Source: Pyricularia pennisetigena (taxonomy: Eukaryota; Ascomycota; Sordariomycetes; Magnaporthales; Pyriculariaceae). Taken from it: a stretch of DNA of 64,000 nucleotides. Below, one piece after another: positions 33,137 through 45,910 of this stretch; within the stretch, counting starts at the first letter, position 1, and every line of letters starts with the position of its first letter. The stretch covers positions 5,564,325-5,628,324 of the forward strand of contig NC_043744.1 of NCBI RefSeq assembly GCF_004337985.1, in the 5' to 3' direction. Both the position numbers and the translations under genes were made by a program. Below the pieces are notes generated by a model, which did no database searches, was not told the origin of the DNA, and saw only the letters and a program-made list of their open reading frames with translations.

Positions 33137-34151
33137 CAGCTGAGTGGGAGCTGACGAGGAGAGTTAGATAGAAATTAAATTACTTGGCGCAGCATCCGTC
33201 CATCGGCAGGTTGTATCTCATATGATATTATAAGCAAGAAATCAAGAAGCCGTCTGCAAAAGTATTGGTAAAACAAACAAGTGGCCTTGTTTGGCTTGGT
33301 GTCGTTTCTTTGACCGTTCTTGCGTGGCTCTTGTTTTGCATCTATCTTGACTCGATAGCGTTAAAAGCCAATTATTTTCGGCGATAAAAAAGTCCGAGTA
33401 AAAAGCTACGTGAAAGAGTAGCAGTATGCTTCGTGCAATATCATCACAAGAAGAAGCTGGCTTCGTGGATGTTGCTAATACTGCCGACCCCAAAAGAAGT
33501 CTTGTTGGAATGGTATGGCGCCAGGGTGGGTAAGTGAGTGAGAAAGGATAGCTGTTTGTCGCAGCGCTGTCAGCACTGTAGCTGTTTAGCGAGTGTTGGT
33601 GAGGAGGAGATGTCCACTATGGTTATTGCTGTGGGGAACCAAGAAGAGAAAATCAACAAAGATTGTGCAAAACATTCATCGACTGATCACCGAAAAACAA
33701 CCCAAAGCTAGGACTTGAGCTGCCATCAAACACATGTCGTTGATTTAAGAAACTTGGATGGGAGCTGGGGAACAAGGATGATTTTGAAAGGGTCGGACCT
33801 GAGTCGCAGCACACTTGTTGATTTTGTTTCCTTAGTCATCCAGCACCTAACCCCGGCCGACTATACCTGAGAGGTTGCACTACACCTGCACTGCCACGCT
33901 AGATTCCCTTGACCATCAAGGATTCCCACCACCTGATAAAATTACAGCTTACGACGCAGTTTTCATCATGCCATTCTTTGTATTTAATTCACTCTTTTTT
34001 GGACTTTCTGGTTCTGATTCTCAATTTGATCTTCTGTCCAGCTTCCAACGTCCTAAATATCTTGGCTAAAATATCTCATGCATCATGGCCCCCGAAAACT
34101 TTCTCCGCCCACTCGGCAAGTTGTATGTTGGCAAATTTTATTATTATTATT

Positions 34152-34188
<37 letters not shown>

Positions 34189-34267
34189 GATAGATCTAAT
34201 CTTGTAGGGATTCGAAATATCTCGCACTTCATTGCTAAGCAACCCCGTCTCAACGTCTAGCGAGACA
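33137..34267. other. Divergent intergenic region
   Basis: About 1.1 kb between the starts of two divergent genes. It contains an A30 tract about 80 bases before the acetyltransferase-like gene start. No other gene seen. Confidence 0.6.
34156..34185. repeat. Poly(A) tract, 30 nt
   Basis: A run of 30 A residues about 80 bases upstream of the acetyltransferase-like start codon; such dA:dT tracts can exclude nucleosomes. Confidence 0.97.
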
Positions 34268-35806
34268 ATGTCATCGAGCCGCCATAGCCTGGGTTTCTAC
34301 CGCCGCGTGATCAGCACGTGCACATACGAGCAGGCTCCATCGCCGACGACAGGCAATGACACCCAGCCTCTGCAGCAAGTCGTCGAGGCGGCTCTGGCCC
34401 GCGTAGTCCTTGAGCTGCCCGGCTTGCGCATCGCAATCGCAGACGAGTCGTCCTTGAACCCCAGCTTCGTCGCCGTCCCTTATATCGACATCAGGGGTAA
34501 CCATCTCGAGTTCGTCTCGTTGGACCACGTCGACCACGAAGGTGGCGGCAACGATAGCGGCGGAGACCCTGCCCTGATGCGGTTCCTCGAGGGCGAGCAC
34601 GGTAAGCTCTGGCCAGACGTCTCGGCCCGACCGCCGTGGAAGCTCACCGTCGTCCAGCGCGCGGGCTCGCCGCTCCTGGACGTGGTCTTTGCCGCACACC
34701 ACGGCATAACCGACGGCGGGGGCACCGCTCGCTTCCACGCCTTCCTCCTCCGCTCCCTGTCCGCCTCGTCGCAGCTCCCATCCCTACCCGAGCTGTCGCC
34801 CGAGAGCGGCGTTCTGGACTGCTCCGCCCACCGGCCCAATCTAGCCCCGGAAATGAGCCAGCTCGTCAAGCTCGACGTGTCATGGCTCTACCTGGCCAAG
34901 GAGATCGTCAAAGACATGGCTCCCGCCTGGCTGTCGGGAACCGCTCGCCCCTGGGCAGGCGCGCCTCCGAACCCCGAGCCGTATCGAACCCACCTGCGCC
35001 TCATTACCATCGCGCCCGAGTCAGCAAGGGTCCTCAAGTCGGCCTGCAGGGCACACCAGACGACGCTGACGCCGCTCCTGCACGCCTTGGTACTCGTGAG
35101 CCTCTGCCGCGCCCTCCCGGACGGGGACAGGACCAGCTCGGAGCTCAACTTCGCCGCCGACACCCCCATCAGCCTGCGTCCTTACATGACCAGGCCCCTG
35201 CCCGCGGGGATAGACGAGTCGGCCCTGGCGGTGCCCATGGTGACGACGCACCGACACTTGTTCTCCGGCTCGACTGTTTCCAGAGCCCTCGCCAGCGCAA
35301 ACGACGAAGACGACGACGACGACGACGACGAGCTGGTCTGGTCCCTCGCCGCCGAGATCAAGTCCACCCTCGCGCAGAGGCAGGCCACCCTGCCGAGGGA
35401 CGACGTCGCAGGCCTGCTGCCTTACTCGGGGGATTGGCGCGCACGCTGGCTCGCCGCCGCCGCGAAGCCGCGATCTGGCACCTGGGAGATCTCGAACCTG
35501 GGCGCCGTGCCCGAGGCCATCGCTCCCAAGACCGGGACGGGGTTCGCGCCCAGAGGCGAACAGCAGCAGCAGCAGCAGCAGCAGCAGCCGACGTGGCGCA
35601 TCACGCGCATCATCTTCTCTCAGGGCACCGACGTGTGCGGCGACGCTTTTGCGCTCAGCGTGGCGGGCGCCCGGGACAGCGGTACCATCTGCGTCTCGAT
35701 TAATTGGCAGGAGGGCATCCTGGATGGCGACCTGATGGACAGATTTACTGATGAGTTCAAGGCGCTGTTGGAACGGACGGGACGCGCCGCCGCGAGGGAC
35801 ACATAA
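34268..35806 (+). CDS. Alcohol O-acetyltransferase-like protein (AATase family)
   Basis: A single exon of 512 residues from the ATG at 34268; an in-frame ATG at 34232 would add 12 residues with no family support. Seen: an opening RHSLGFYRRVI typical of the family and the catalytic HHGITDG (HHxxxDG) at residues 144-150. The second half includes low-complexity stretches: seven to eight acidic residues near 350 and nine glutamines near 440. The end (INWQEGILDGDLMDRFTDEFKALL) matches AATase/condensation-fold proteins. Known: the histidine of HHxxxDG acts as general base to acylate an alcohol or amine with acyl-CoA; yeast Atf1/2 acetylate alcohols and sterols. Substrate here is unknown. The low-complexity runs lie in probable surface loops and do not break the frame. 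Confidence 0.82.
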   Translation: MSSSRHSLGFYRRVISTCTYEQAPSPTTGNDTQPLQQVVEAALARVVLELPGLRIAIADESSLNPSFVAVPYIDIRGNHLEFVSLDHVDHEGGGNDSGGDPALMRFLEGEHGKLWPDVSARPPWKLTVVQRAGSPLLDVVFAAHHGITDGGGTARFHAFLLRSLSASSQLPSLPELSPESGVLDCSAHRPNLAPEMSQLVKLDVSWLYLAKEIVKDMAPAWLSGTARPWAGAPPNPEPYRTHLRLITIAPESARVLKSACRAHQTTLTPLLHALVLVSLCRALPDGDRTSSELNFAADTPISLRPYMTRPLPAGIDESALAVPMVTTHRHLFSGSTVSRALASANDEDDDDDDDELVWSLAAEIKSTLAQRQATLPRDDVAGLLPYSGDWRARWLAAAAKPRSGTWEISNLGAVPEAIAPKTGTGFAPRGEQQQQQQQQQPTWRITRIIFSQGTDVCGDAFALSVAGARDSGTICVSINWQEGILDGDLMDRFTDEFKALLERTGRAAARDT

Positions 35807-38800
35807 TAAAAAGAAGCAGGTAGACCACTGGCCAAACATTACCCAATGATCGCACCAACCTCCTCTTGGGTATCGTGTCATAAATTTATAGCCTGTTTTG
35901 GGGACTTTTTATATACCATACCGCTAATATAATACTCCTAATCTCTCATACCTTGGACAGTTGTTGAGAGTGAAAGCAGTTGCCATCATCGCCAATGTAA
36001 AAGAACAACGGTCGGTTATTTGTTAGACATCCATAAAACCTACCTAAGGAAGCTACAGACTTGTCTTGATCTCCCCAAGTCCTGTGCATCGTTATCATGA
36101 TCAAAGCTTACACTCAGGTCAACATGTTGCTGGCGCCACCCAAGATCCAGACCTGGCCCATCCTGTGGCCATATGGATAAACCCCCGATCCCCCAACCGC
36201 CCGAGTGCCAGTCCCAACAGGGAGGAAACGACGCCTCATTCCCAGCCGCTCGTCTCACGGGTCCGCAAACAAAGACCACCAGCAAAAATTCACATGTAAA
36301 CTGTCCTTCCGAGGAGATTTCTTCAAAAAAAAGAGCCCGGTCAAGCCGCAGAAATGTTCGGCAAAGACATCGCGGCTCCGCTAACCAAGCCAGGGGTCCG
36401 ACGGAGATAACAAGACACACTACCAGACCACCACCCCAAAGAGTATGATTGCCACTCGGCATCGCCGGTTGGTTTTGTTTTGGGAAAAAAGAAAAAAGAA
36501 AATAGAGACGGGGGCAATGAACAGAAACAGAAAAAAACGGAATGAAAACAATAGGCAAAGCCTCGTCAAAACGGGTCGACCGGCCGAGGAAAATGGGCAA
36601 GTCGGAGACATAATCGGTATAAACTCGCCTCTTTGCGAAGGAAAACGGGGCCTATTGTCTTTTGTCGGACCCGAGGAGCCATTATAAATCGGGTCCGTCT
36701 TTCGTCCTGCACGGTGAGCAGATCCAAATCTAGATAGGCTCCGTCATCCGAGCATTTTACCCAGGCCGTGCTAACCGGACTCTTGTCTGGTAGAAGCGCA
36801 TCAACAAGACATGTCATGTATCTTCTTCCCATCTAACCCCAGTCTTGCTATTGTTTCCTCTTTCAGTCTTTGATCAAAAACAATGGAATCATTACATGCA
36901 GCAAAGACATGGCATGGGATGGACGCGCGGCCTTCAACCAATGCTTGCCATAAAAATTCTCTCTACAAACCCCCCCTTGGTCGACGAGAAAGATGTTGAT
37001 CGACGCCCATAGGCAACCGTTCTTGGCACGGGAAGTGGCGGGCTTGCCCACTCGTTCATTTTACGACCAGCGAATGATCGAGATCCAATGGGAAAATGGG
37101 ATGATCCTAGTCCTTGGCACTTCTCCATATCAGGCATATCTATAGTACTGAGTGTTGCGTGCAAAAAGAGAAGAAAATAGAAGTACAGGGTAGACGGTGT
37201 GGCGAGCCAGGGGGGGTGGTGTTTGGGAGCGCCTCATTGGTGGCTCACGACAACTTCATGTGGTTTGTTTTAGTTGTGGGAGGGAGGCACTTTGCCTCGG
37301 GGAATGAGAAACGAAAAGTTGGGGTTGACGGGTTCCTGAATACCGAGTGGCAAAACAAAATTCGTCGTATTCAAACCACTTGACGCGAACAGCTATCAGG
37401 CTTGCATGGTTATGTCGTGCAACCGTCGTCAAAGTCCAGAAGGGCCTGGGTGGAATGACTCCGTCGATTTTACTTGTTGCCACACTGGTGTTCGGGCTCT
37501 GAAAACCACATCTGAGTTTTTTTTTAGTGGAGCTTGGAAGTCGGCAAGCGCGACAAGTGAAGCCACGCAGAATGAGATGCATCTGTGGCTAATGGGCACA
37601 TCTTTTAACGCAAAATGGAAGTTGATCGTCCATGTGCCCGACGATATGGAGGTGGCGATGTGGCTGGCGGAACCAGAAGAAGAAAAAGAACGAAAAAGCC
37701 GGGGGCCATGAGCTTTCTGTGTGCAAGGTTCAATGGGTGCTAGGTTCACACCTCTGACCCAATTCAACTTCATCAGAAGGTTAGGTTGTTGGGGAGGGGT
37801 CTTTTGTGAACGCGCTAAACCCCCCAAGTTCAGGGCTGCGGGCAAGAACTGTTTGATAGCAACCATGCCATTGGAGGCTGGCCACAGATATTTTTACCCT
37901 AGTCTAAAACAGCATAAACTGCCCAAAATCTGGAGTAACCTTTCAGGGTCAATGCCGTACGTCGTAGGGCTTGATCAATCAATTCTTTAGCTTGCAAAAT
38001 TAGGATAGGTGCACGCTAACTACCTCTAGGTACCTCGGGGGCGAAGCCCGGTGTGAGTACTAACCCGAACATTCAGACCTGGCTCAGTGACAGTTTCGAC
38101 CTTGCGCCAGTGCTTTTGATAAAGCTGCTGCTGGGCATCGGGTCTGTAAGCCAGTCTTGGCCGCCTAGAGGAAGCAATGATTGTTAAGCGATGTCGCCGG
38201 AACAAAACGTCCGGAGGATATCCATCAGTGACGCAATGATGCAGTAGATCAGGACCCTGCAGGGGCCCCTTCACATGGATGGATGGGTCCCTTGGTCTTT
38301 GCTCAAACGGACGGGAGTCTAGAAAAATGAAAAAACCTCGAGGCTAGCCAACAGGGGAGGGCATCACTGGGGTCGCCCAGAATGGCAAGTGCCCAGTCAA
38401 TTCGTGGTAAACTGACACCCTTCCCTTGCGCACAAATGTCATTATTATAGCGCCTAAGTCTCGTGGTCTTGCTGCAATCGAAATAATTACAGTACAGATT
38501 GGACCGTTTGAGCAGTCGCCGCGTATGCACGCACCACGTCGCATTTTATGGGCTTGGAAGCGGTCAGTAGCCTTTTCGGATGTAGTTATCAACCCTAATT
38601 AGGTCTGTACTTTGCAATCCTATTCAAGTCTTTCGCCGTCATATTGAGTCGTCCTTTTTTTTTTTTTTTTTAAATTGCATCGGCATCGGACGCACTCGGA
38701 GGTATAACTTTGTGTAGTGTGGCATTATTAGGTGGGCGCCAACGGTAATGGGGACGACGATTGCATCTGGAAAAAGACATGCTTGCAACCCAAAGTCCTG

Positions 38801-41800
38801 ACTAAGGTAACGTAAGACACTGGCTACGTGGGTATCGAGGTACAAAGAGTTAAGACAGCCAAGGTACCTTACCCTTTCAGAAGAGAGAGGTGGGGATTTT
38901 GTGGCAACCCAATCGAGACAAGCAGCGGCTGAATGGACCCTTGTGGGGCGTACGGAGCTCCAAGGTCCCCTGAGAAACTGTCGGGCGATGACGATATCGA
39001 GGAAGTTTATAAATTGCAGTGGAAGCTTACCACCTCCAGCCGCGACCTCTCCCCACAGAGCGTGCCTTTCAGTGGCCAAGCTCGGGGCGGGTAAGTGTTT
39101 AATGTGCAGCAGGTTCCTGGCGGCTGGCCCTACCGGAATGGGCGCCCGTCCAAGGATTCCATGATCGGGATTCATCGTCCTGACGTAATTTCCGAGGCGG
39201 CACGAGGTCTTCGACAGGCAATACTGTCGTTTGGCCAAGGCAAAAGTAGTATACCGTGAAAATCTCTGCTAGCGATAATGGGGGTGGAAATGGCGGTATA
39301 TCCACGAGATCAAAACTGCAAATCTCCCACGGCAAACCCCAAACCAGAATTGCCGAGGACCCAGTGATTGACGCTAGCGCGTCTGGGTTCATTGAAACGC
39401 TTGTGAACTTGAGTGTTGGTAAATTTACACAAAGAAATTTGTTTACGATAGTATACCTATTGTGAGGAGCTCTTAACGTACGTGGTAATGAAAAAAAAAA
39501 AAAAAAATTAAAAAAAATTCTTGACAATGATCACCATTACGTAGCGAGTCTTGGGCCTTACCAGGGTATCGGATCACCCTTGCCTTGGAATTTCTGTACC
39601 TATCCTTCTTTATATGGTAGGTCTACCCTTACAATGACGACAACTTATAGCACAGTATCGACCTGAATTTATTACTGTAAAGAAGCAATAGTACATATCG
39701 TACAAGCAACTGTGGCCAAGAAAAGGAGGCACTCTGGTGCAGCAACAGTACTGATAAATGGCGCATACAGTGCCACAGTCCAAATTTACAGGTTGATGAC
39801 TGATCCGATTGACGCGTGCCGCGCGCGCGTGGTATTTTCTGCGGCAGTTTACTCCACTAGCAAATGTGTGTTTTTGGGTAAGTACCTCGTCGAACACTTG
39901 ACAAACAACAAGGCTTGTTAGGTTGCAGTACGCAGCAAGGCAGTAATCATGTTCGCCCCGGTTTCTTTACCCTTCTTGTCTTTTACCCGGGTTGCATAAT
40001 TATCTTTTGTATCACAAAACTTAGCTTTGACGGCTTAGGAGCTAAAACAGTACCCGTCAAGCCACATTAGAACATTAGCTACCGGCAACCGACAAGTGCC
40101 ACTATGGCCTGACATTGACCATTTTGGCGACTCCCCCGTGGGCCTCACTACCCGAATGACCAAAGAAGCTACCGGTTAACCAAGCTACCAAGCTACCAAG
40201 CAAGCCCGGTTACCTACACACTCTTTTTTTCTTTCCCGCGGAGAATACTAGCATATCCGCCGGTGGGCGGGCCATTCCAAACCGTTCATTCACTCATCAA
40301 TTGATTCTTTAATTACCTGGAATTTTCGGAACAGCAAATGGTCTTTTTTTTTTTTTTTTTTTAGCATCCGCCAGGTTTTACGGTGACTCCAGTAAACATT
40401 AAAAATTGTGGCGACTCGATTATCTGGATCATCATTGGGAACTGCACGAAACGAGTTTACATGGCTTGCATGGTAGTTTCTTCCCTTCGAGTCAGGCAGC
40501 ACATGGACTTCTTCCAAATACCGACCTTGCCGACCTACCTTACCCATGCCATTACATGCGAAAAGATTTACAATGAGAGAGAACACCTGGGTTCTCTCAA
40601 GGAGGTGTTGGGTACCACTTAATAGCGTCTCTCTCCTATTTAAGTCGTCTGATAAAGTGGACAGGCGTCTCACCCGCCAGTTCCTTGGGCTCAAAATGGA
40701 CCCCTCTCAACTCCAACCCACACGTCTTACTACCCGACCCCCCTGCCTTGCTTGCCCGACCCTACCTTCTTGTGCGGATAGGCCCACCCCTAGGTCTTCA
40801 GCTGGACCTGGGCCACGGGTTCCCAGCTGCATGTTCCGGCCTCTGATATTCCCAGCCTCCACTAACCACCGCGATGTGATCAGGGTTAGTCCTGCCCAGC
40901 AGGGCTACCTAACCCAGATACAAGTCAGTATCTCGCCGCAAGTGAAAGAACATTGACCCTCAAATCTGGGGCTAAGGCTGGATCCTAACGCCAATAGACA
41001 AGGTGCAAGAGTAGTTCCCGGTTCTCTGCGTCGACGGGTATGCGGCAAATTTAAGCCTTCATGTAAGGGTGTCTTTTTTTTTTCTGGTACCCCTGGTTTG
41101 ATTCTCTTGTTATTTTTTGTTTACATATTTTTTATTCCTTGGGTTCGTTCGCAATAAACCTGCCAGGAACACACTAGCGCGCTCGGCTGGCTGTTCAATT
41201 CTTCAGTAGCTCACCAAGCTACTAACTGCCAAGAGATCAGGCCTGTCGAGAAAAAAAAGGTACCTTAGCTGGCGTACCTGCCACATACCCCATCAGCATT
41301 TGCCATCCTCCCTTGGCTGCCTTGCCTACACTGTTAATCTTACCCTTACCCTGACTGAGCCTTTGCCGCCTTGATTCTGAACCACCGTTTTGGATACACG
41401 TCGAGGATGAAAAAGCAAAGCCCATCGTCTGTCTCATCCAGGACCTTGTCAAACTACAGCATTATCTCTCTGCAGCTGCACATGAACCTGCACCTCCTCC
41501 CCCATGTACCACACCAAGCAAACGCATATTAAATTACATGAATTATCATCCCCTCAACCTGCCAACTGTTCTTTGCTGCACTGACCCGGTTTGGTCCTTG
41601 ACGCATTCCCTCTCATCTTCAAGGGTTTCCACTTTTTGATTGTAATATCTACATCACAACCGGAAAAGATTGTCTTGATCCTTGATTCGGCATTGGAGTA
41701 CATATCACGGTAGTATCCTGGGACCGCTCTGTTCCGGTGCCACCCCATGTTCTGCATCCTGATGTCGTTCCTCTGCACCTTTACACACACCCACCCTTAG

Positions 41801-43290
41801 CCTCAGATTTTCCCAGCTAGTCTATACACACTCCCCTCCTCCCTAGGTCGACGACGAACCTCTCCATCATAATTACCTGCCTTTTATTTTTCTCTTTCGA
41901 CATCCCTGTCTCATTCGCTCCTCGTTGGACGTTTTACACCGGACAAATACTTACACCGGCGCCAAGCTTCTCTGCCACCTATTGCCACAGTTGAACCTCA
42001 AAGTTAAAAAGAGGATACTACAACGACAACCCACTCTCGTATGCTCCTGGTCCAAAACATACCAATGTAAGTCGTATTAGCAGACAGTGGCTCGTGTCGT
42101 ACCCCAAAGATCGCCAAATTAGTTTCTTGAAGCGGAATACTGACTGACAGACTGTAGCCAAGGCGCAAGAGGGACAGTCCTTGCGGGGATTATCACGGAA
42201 CCTAGCCGTACTGGAGATCTCTCAACAACCGGGGGCCAGACCATACATACAGCACGCTCGCAGAATTTAGACTTGTGGCAAAATTCGGCCAGGGCGGAGT
42301 TCAACAGTGCCGTGCCGTACCGCAGGCCCCAGCCAGCATTTGATTATCAAGGCCAAACGGCAGGGGCTTCTGGCAAAGGTGACTGGGGGCGCCGTGATTT
42401 ACACGCGTTTGGTTCTATTAGCACCAGCCACACATCCATCGTGAAGGGCCTGGGGAGACCGAACCAGATTTGACAGCGCCTCCGAGAGCCCTCAGCCGAC
42501 TTCCAGGCAGGTAACTAGGGTCTGTCAGCCCTCTACCCACAGACACCTGAGCGTCTCGCACCGCAACAACCCACCTTCGCCTGCCGAATCCCAGGACCCG
42601 GGGGGTTTCCAGAGCTGCGGAGCCATCATATCCGCTTCGGACTGTTCTCTGCCTCCGCATTGGACGACGCTCTCGAGCCATTGCCTGTCGAAGAAGGAGT
42701 CCAGAAGATCAAGGCTGTTTCGGAGTAGAAAAAACACACCCCCCCTCGTTTCACAGAACAAGACGACAAGGGCATTGAGTTAGCACCGCCTGAACCCGCT
42801 TCCACAAACACAATTGTTCCATTATTAATCTTCTACCGCAAGAGATTTAACCAGCCCAAAATCTACCTACGGGAAGCATTTAGCTGGGTCCAGAGGCGAA
42901 CAACGGCTTCGCGCTTTGAATTGTCGCCGAACATTGCACTAGTCCTAGAACCCCAGTGAGTTACTATTTCTGTCTTCATCCCTACATTCTTTACATTCCA
43001 CATTTATTTATATATTGACTCTTCTAATCCCTTCACCGCAGCAGCCACGCTGGGGCCTTCTTTCGCGCCACAATTTCTATAACCTATACTGACTGGACCT
43101 TAGTCTTGTCAGTCACCCCGCTCATTTTTCTTCAGGCCAGCAAACGCCAGTTAATTGTTTATTGTGAAAGGCTTGGGCAAGAGGTCGCCATCGCGACTTG
43201 AACCATCTGCGGGCAAATCGCAAGCGAACAGGTTCCTCAACCTTTCCTTCCTACATTCATTCTTGGCACCTTAGTATACCAACATACCTA
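35807..43290. other. Gene-poor region of about 7.5 kb and 5' flank of the YTH gene
   Basis: Only short unsupported frames on both strands. A T18 run is at 38655-38672, a short tandem of AAGCTACC units near 40190, and a C-rich segment around 40690-40950. From about 41800 the plus strand is C/T-rich with intron-like signals, so the distal YTH-gene promoter and a long, possibly spliced, 5' UTR may begin there. No tRNA or transposon frame recognised. Confidence 0.5.
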
Positions 43291-45444
43291 ATGGGTGATG
43301 CTCCTCTTCCTCCGGGCTCCGGGAAAGAGTTCACCCAGATTCATCAGCCACACATTAACTACAACAACCATCAGCAGCAACATGCGTTCGCATCCCAGTA
43401 CGACATGACACAACAGCAGCAGCCTTTCGGTCGCGGCCTGTCTGGGCCATACAATATGGGTGTTATGATGCATGCTCTCCCTCATCCCAGTTACCGCCCA
43501 GGTCAGCAGCAGCAACACCAGTATGGTAGCCCACCAAACACCAACGGCAATGCCCAGTCGATGCCACAGGGTCATGCCAACAATGCTATGAGTTCCATGC
43601 CCGTTCCTCCTCCGCAGTATTATATGCAGCAGCAACATGGACTGCCGCCGCAGTATTACCCCCAGCAGATGCAGGGCTCGCAGCAGCAGCAGCAGCAGCG
43701 GGGTTCAATGTCACCCAGAGCCAATATGGCGCTCTATCAGCAGCCACACACACAAGGACAGCAATACTACTATCCACAGGGGGCCCAATTCCCAACCCAT
43801 GGACCAATTCCGCAGAACCCGATGCTTGCAGGTCCGTACCCACTGGCGAGTCCTATGCAACATGCCGATCATCGCGTTGCGCAACGGCAAGTGGGTGATC
43901 AGAGAGACGGGGACAACACGGAACAGTCGCAGCCCCGAGCCGATGGTCAGTAAAAGATGAAGAAGAATTGCTAACTATACCGTGTAAGTTTCTCGGAGCT
44001 AACGCATTATCGACCGCACGACAATAGGGGCTAGGTTCGAATCGCAATCCAATGTCGTCCGTGGTCCGCCTCGAAAGCCAAGACAAAGTGGTCAGTCGCA
44101 TCCATACCTCGTCGACTTCCTCCCTAAGAGCAGACATAGTGTTACAGGCCTCCCCGCAAGGATACTAAACGAACCCACACGACTTAGGACACGCTATCTG
44201 GATTGGCAACTTACCGCCGCAGACCGATTTGATGAGCCTGGTTTATCACGTGTGCAAGGAGGCGCCTGGACTGGAGTCTCTGTTTCTTATATCCAAGAGC
44301 AACTGTGCATTCGCCAACTTCAAGGATGAAGAATCCTGCGTTTCAGCCCAGCAAAAAATCCACGACTCCAAGTTTCAGTCGGTCAGGCTTGTCAGCCGCC
44401 TGCGCAAGAGCACCGTCGAGGGGGCATCTGGACTAACAGCCCCGACCGGACCGGCTGCGTCAGCTCCACAATCTAATATTTCTCAGGAGGTCAAGGGTGA
44501 CGCGGTATCTGTGGTGACGACTGAGGATGCGACTGGGTCGTCAAATGTTTCGTCTCCCAAGGTCGCCTCACCGGCGCCTGCGGAACCGGACCGATCTGCG
44601 CCACAGAAGGAGAAGTACTTTATTCTCAAGAGTTTGACTGTCGAAGACCTAGAGCAAAGCATCAAGACAGGAATCTGGGCCACCCAAGCGCACAACGAGA
44701 AAGCTTTAAACAAGGCCTATGAGGTTCGTCCGCTACCTGATGCCAGGGAGCCGTGTTGTTATTTTTGGCTTGTCGGAAACACTAACTCGTGCCCCTTTCA
44801 ATTTTGAATAGACCGCAGAGTCTGTATACTTGATATTCTCGGCCAACAAGTCTGGAGAATATTTCGGCTACGCTCGCATGACATCTCAAATCAACGAAGA
44901 CCCGGCAGCGGCGGTCGAGTTCGCGCCCAAGGCACAGGCGGCCAGCGACGTGGCGTTACCAAAGGCCATACCGACCGAGGCTAATGAATACATGCCCAAG
45001 GGCAGCATAATGGATGACTCGGAGCGGGGCACTATATTCTGGGAGGCCGACCCTCCCGAGGACGCTGATGGGGTTGACGGCAACGATACAACGAATACAG
45101 CAGCAGCTGACGATGCCACTAGCACCAAAAGTGGCGAGACGGGCAGTGCCGACTCGAAAGTATGGGGCAAGCCTTTCCAGATCGAATGGTTGAGCGTGGC
45201 GCGACTGCCGTTCTATCGTACCAGAGGTATCAGGAACCCGTGGAACTCGAACAGGGAGGTCAAGATTGCTAGGGATGGTACGGAACTCGAGCCCAGCGTT
45301 GGAAGAAAGTTGACTGGGCTCTTCACAATGCGGGGCGTAGGCCAGCTGCAACAGCAACCGCATCATCAGCACCATTTTATGGGCGGCGGTATGCCGATGC
45401 CGGGCGGCATGGTTCCTGGGTATCCGCCCATGTATGCGCAATAG
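43291..45444 (+). CDS. RRM + YTH domain RNA-binding protein (m6A reader type)
   Basis: Four exons: 43291-43945, 44028-44090, 44188-44723, 44812-45444; introns of 82, 97 and 88 bases have CTAAC-like branches. The joins restore frame and give 628 residues. Seen: an N-terminal Gln/Pro/Tyr-rich region (about 215 residues) prone to condensation; an RRM from about 240 (GHAIWIGNLPPQ is RNP2-like, CAFANFKD is RNP1-like); a linker; then a YTH domain from about 382 (KYFILKSLTVEDLEQSIKTG, then IW with the first cage tryptophan; YLIFSANKSGEYFGYARM; FQIEW with the second). It ends with PFYRTRGIRNPWN and RDGTELEPSVG. An acidic insert of about 70 residues (near 470-545) interrupts the YTH fold. Known: YTH domains bind N6-methyladenosine in RNA. 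The start was chosen at MGDAPLPPG; the frame is open further upstream. Confidence 0.9.
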
Positions 45445-45864
45445 GGGAACCAATACCGAACCTCGCCCGCCTGGGCTGCTGCAAAGAGGATCATGACACT
45501 ACACGCCTAGGAGGGTCGACGTCACGATTTGATGGAAAGTGGAACGACTTGGGCGCTATCGACACGACACTGAAATGAGACTCGCCAATACACATGGCCA
45601 AGGAGATAATTGGATAGTATGGCATTTGCCGGTTCATGGGTCTCGACAGGCTTTGAGGCCTCCGGTAGATGAACCGGGAGACAAGGTTTTGGGATTACGT
45701 ATATTTTAGGGAAATGGTACCGACTTTTGCCTGTCTTCCGCCCAATACCACTATCCCTCTGTCCTATGCTGGCATAGCGATCCTGCAAAGCTGGAAAGAA
45801 GGATGGGTCAAAATCGATGGGAAGCCCCCAGGACTGGGTCTATGGGGAAATTTGGAGGCTTGTC

Positions 45865-45910
<46 letters not shown>

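Noticed and set aside
34636..35703. 355-residue frame inside the acetyltransferase-like gene
   Set aside because: Arg/Pro/Ala-rich out-of-frame shadow of the HHxxxDG protein.
40180..40215. Tandem AAGCTACC units as a possible CRISPR- or telomere-like array
   Set aside because: Only about three short units; eukaryotic context and no spacer structure.
44034..44050. B-box-like GGTTCGAATC
   Set aside because: It falls in exon 2 of the YTH gene and no tRNA cloverleaf can be drawn around it.
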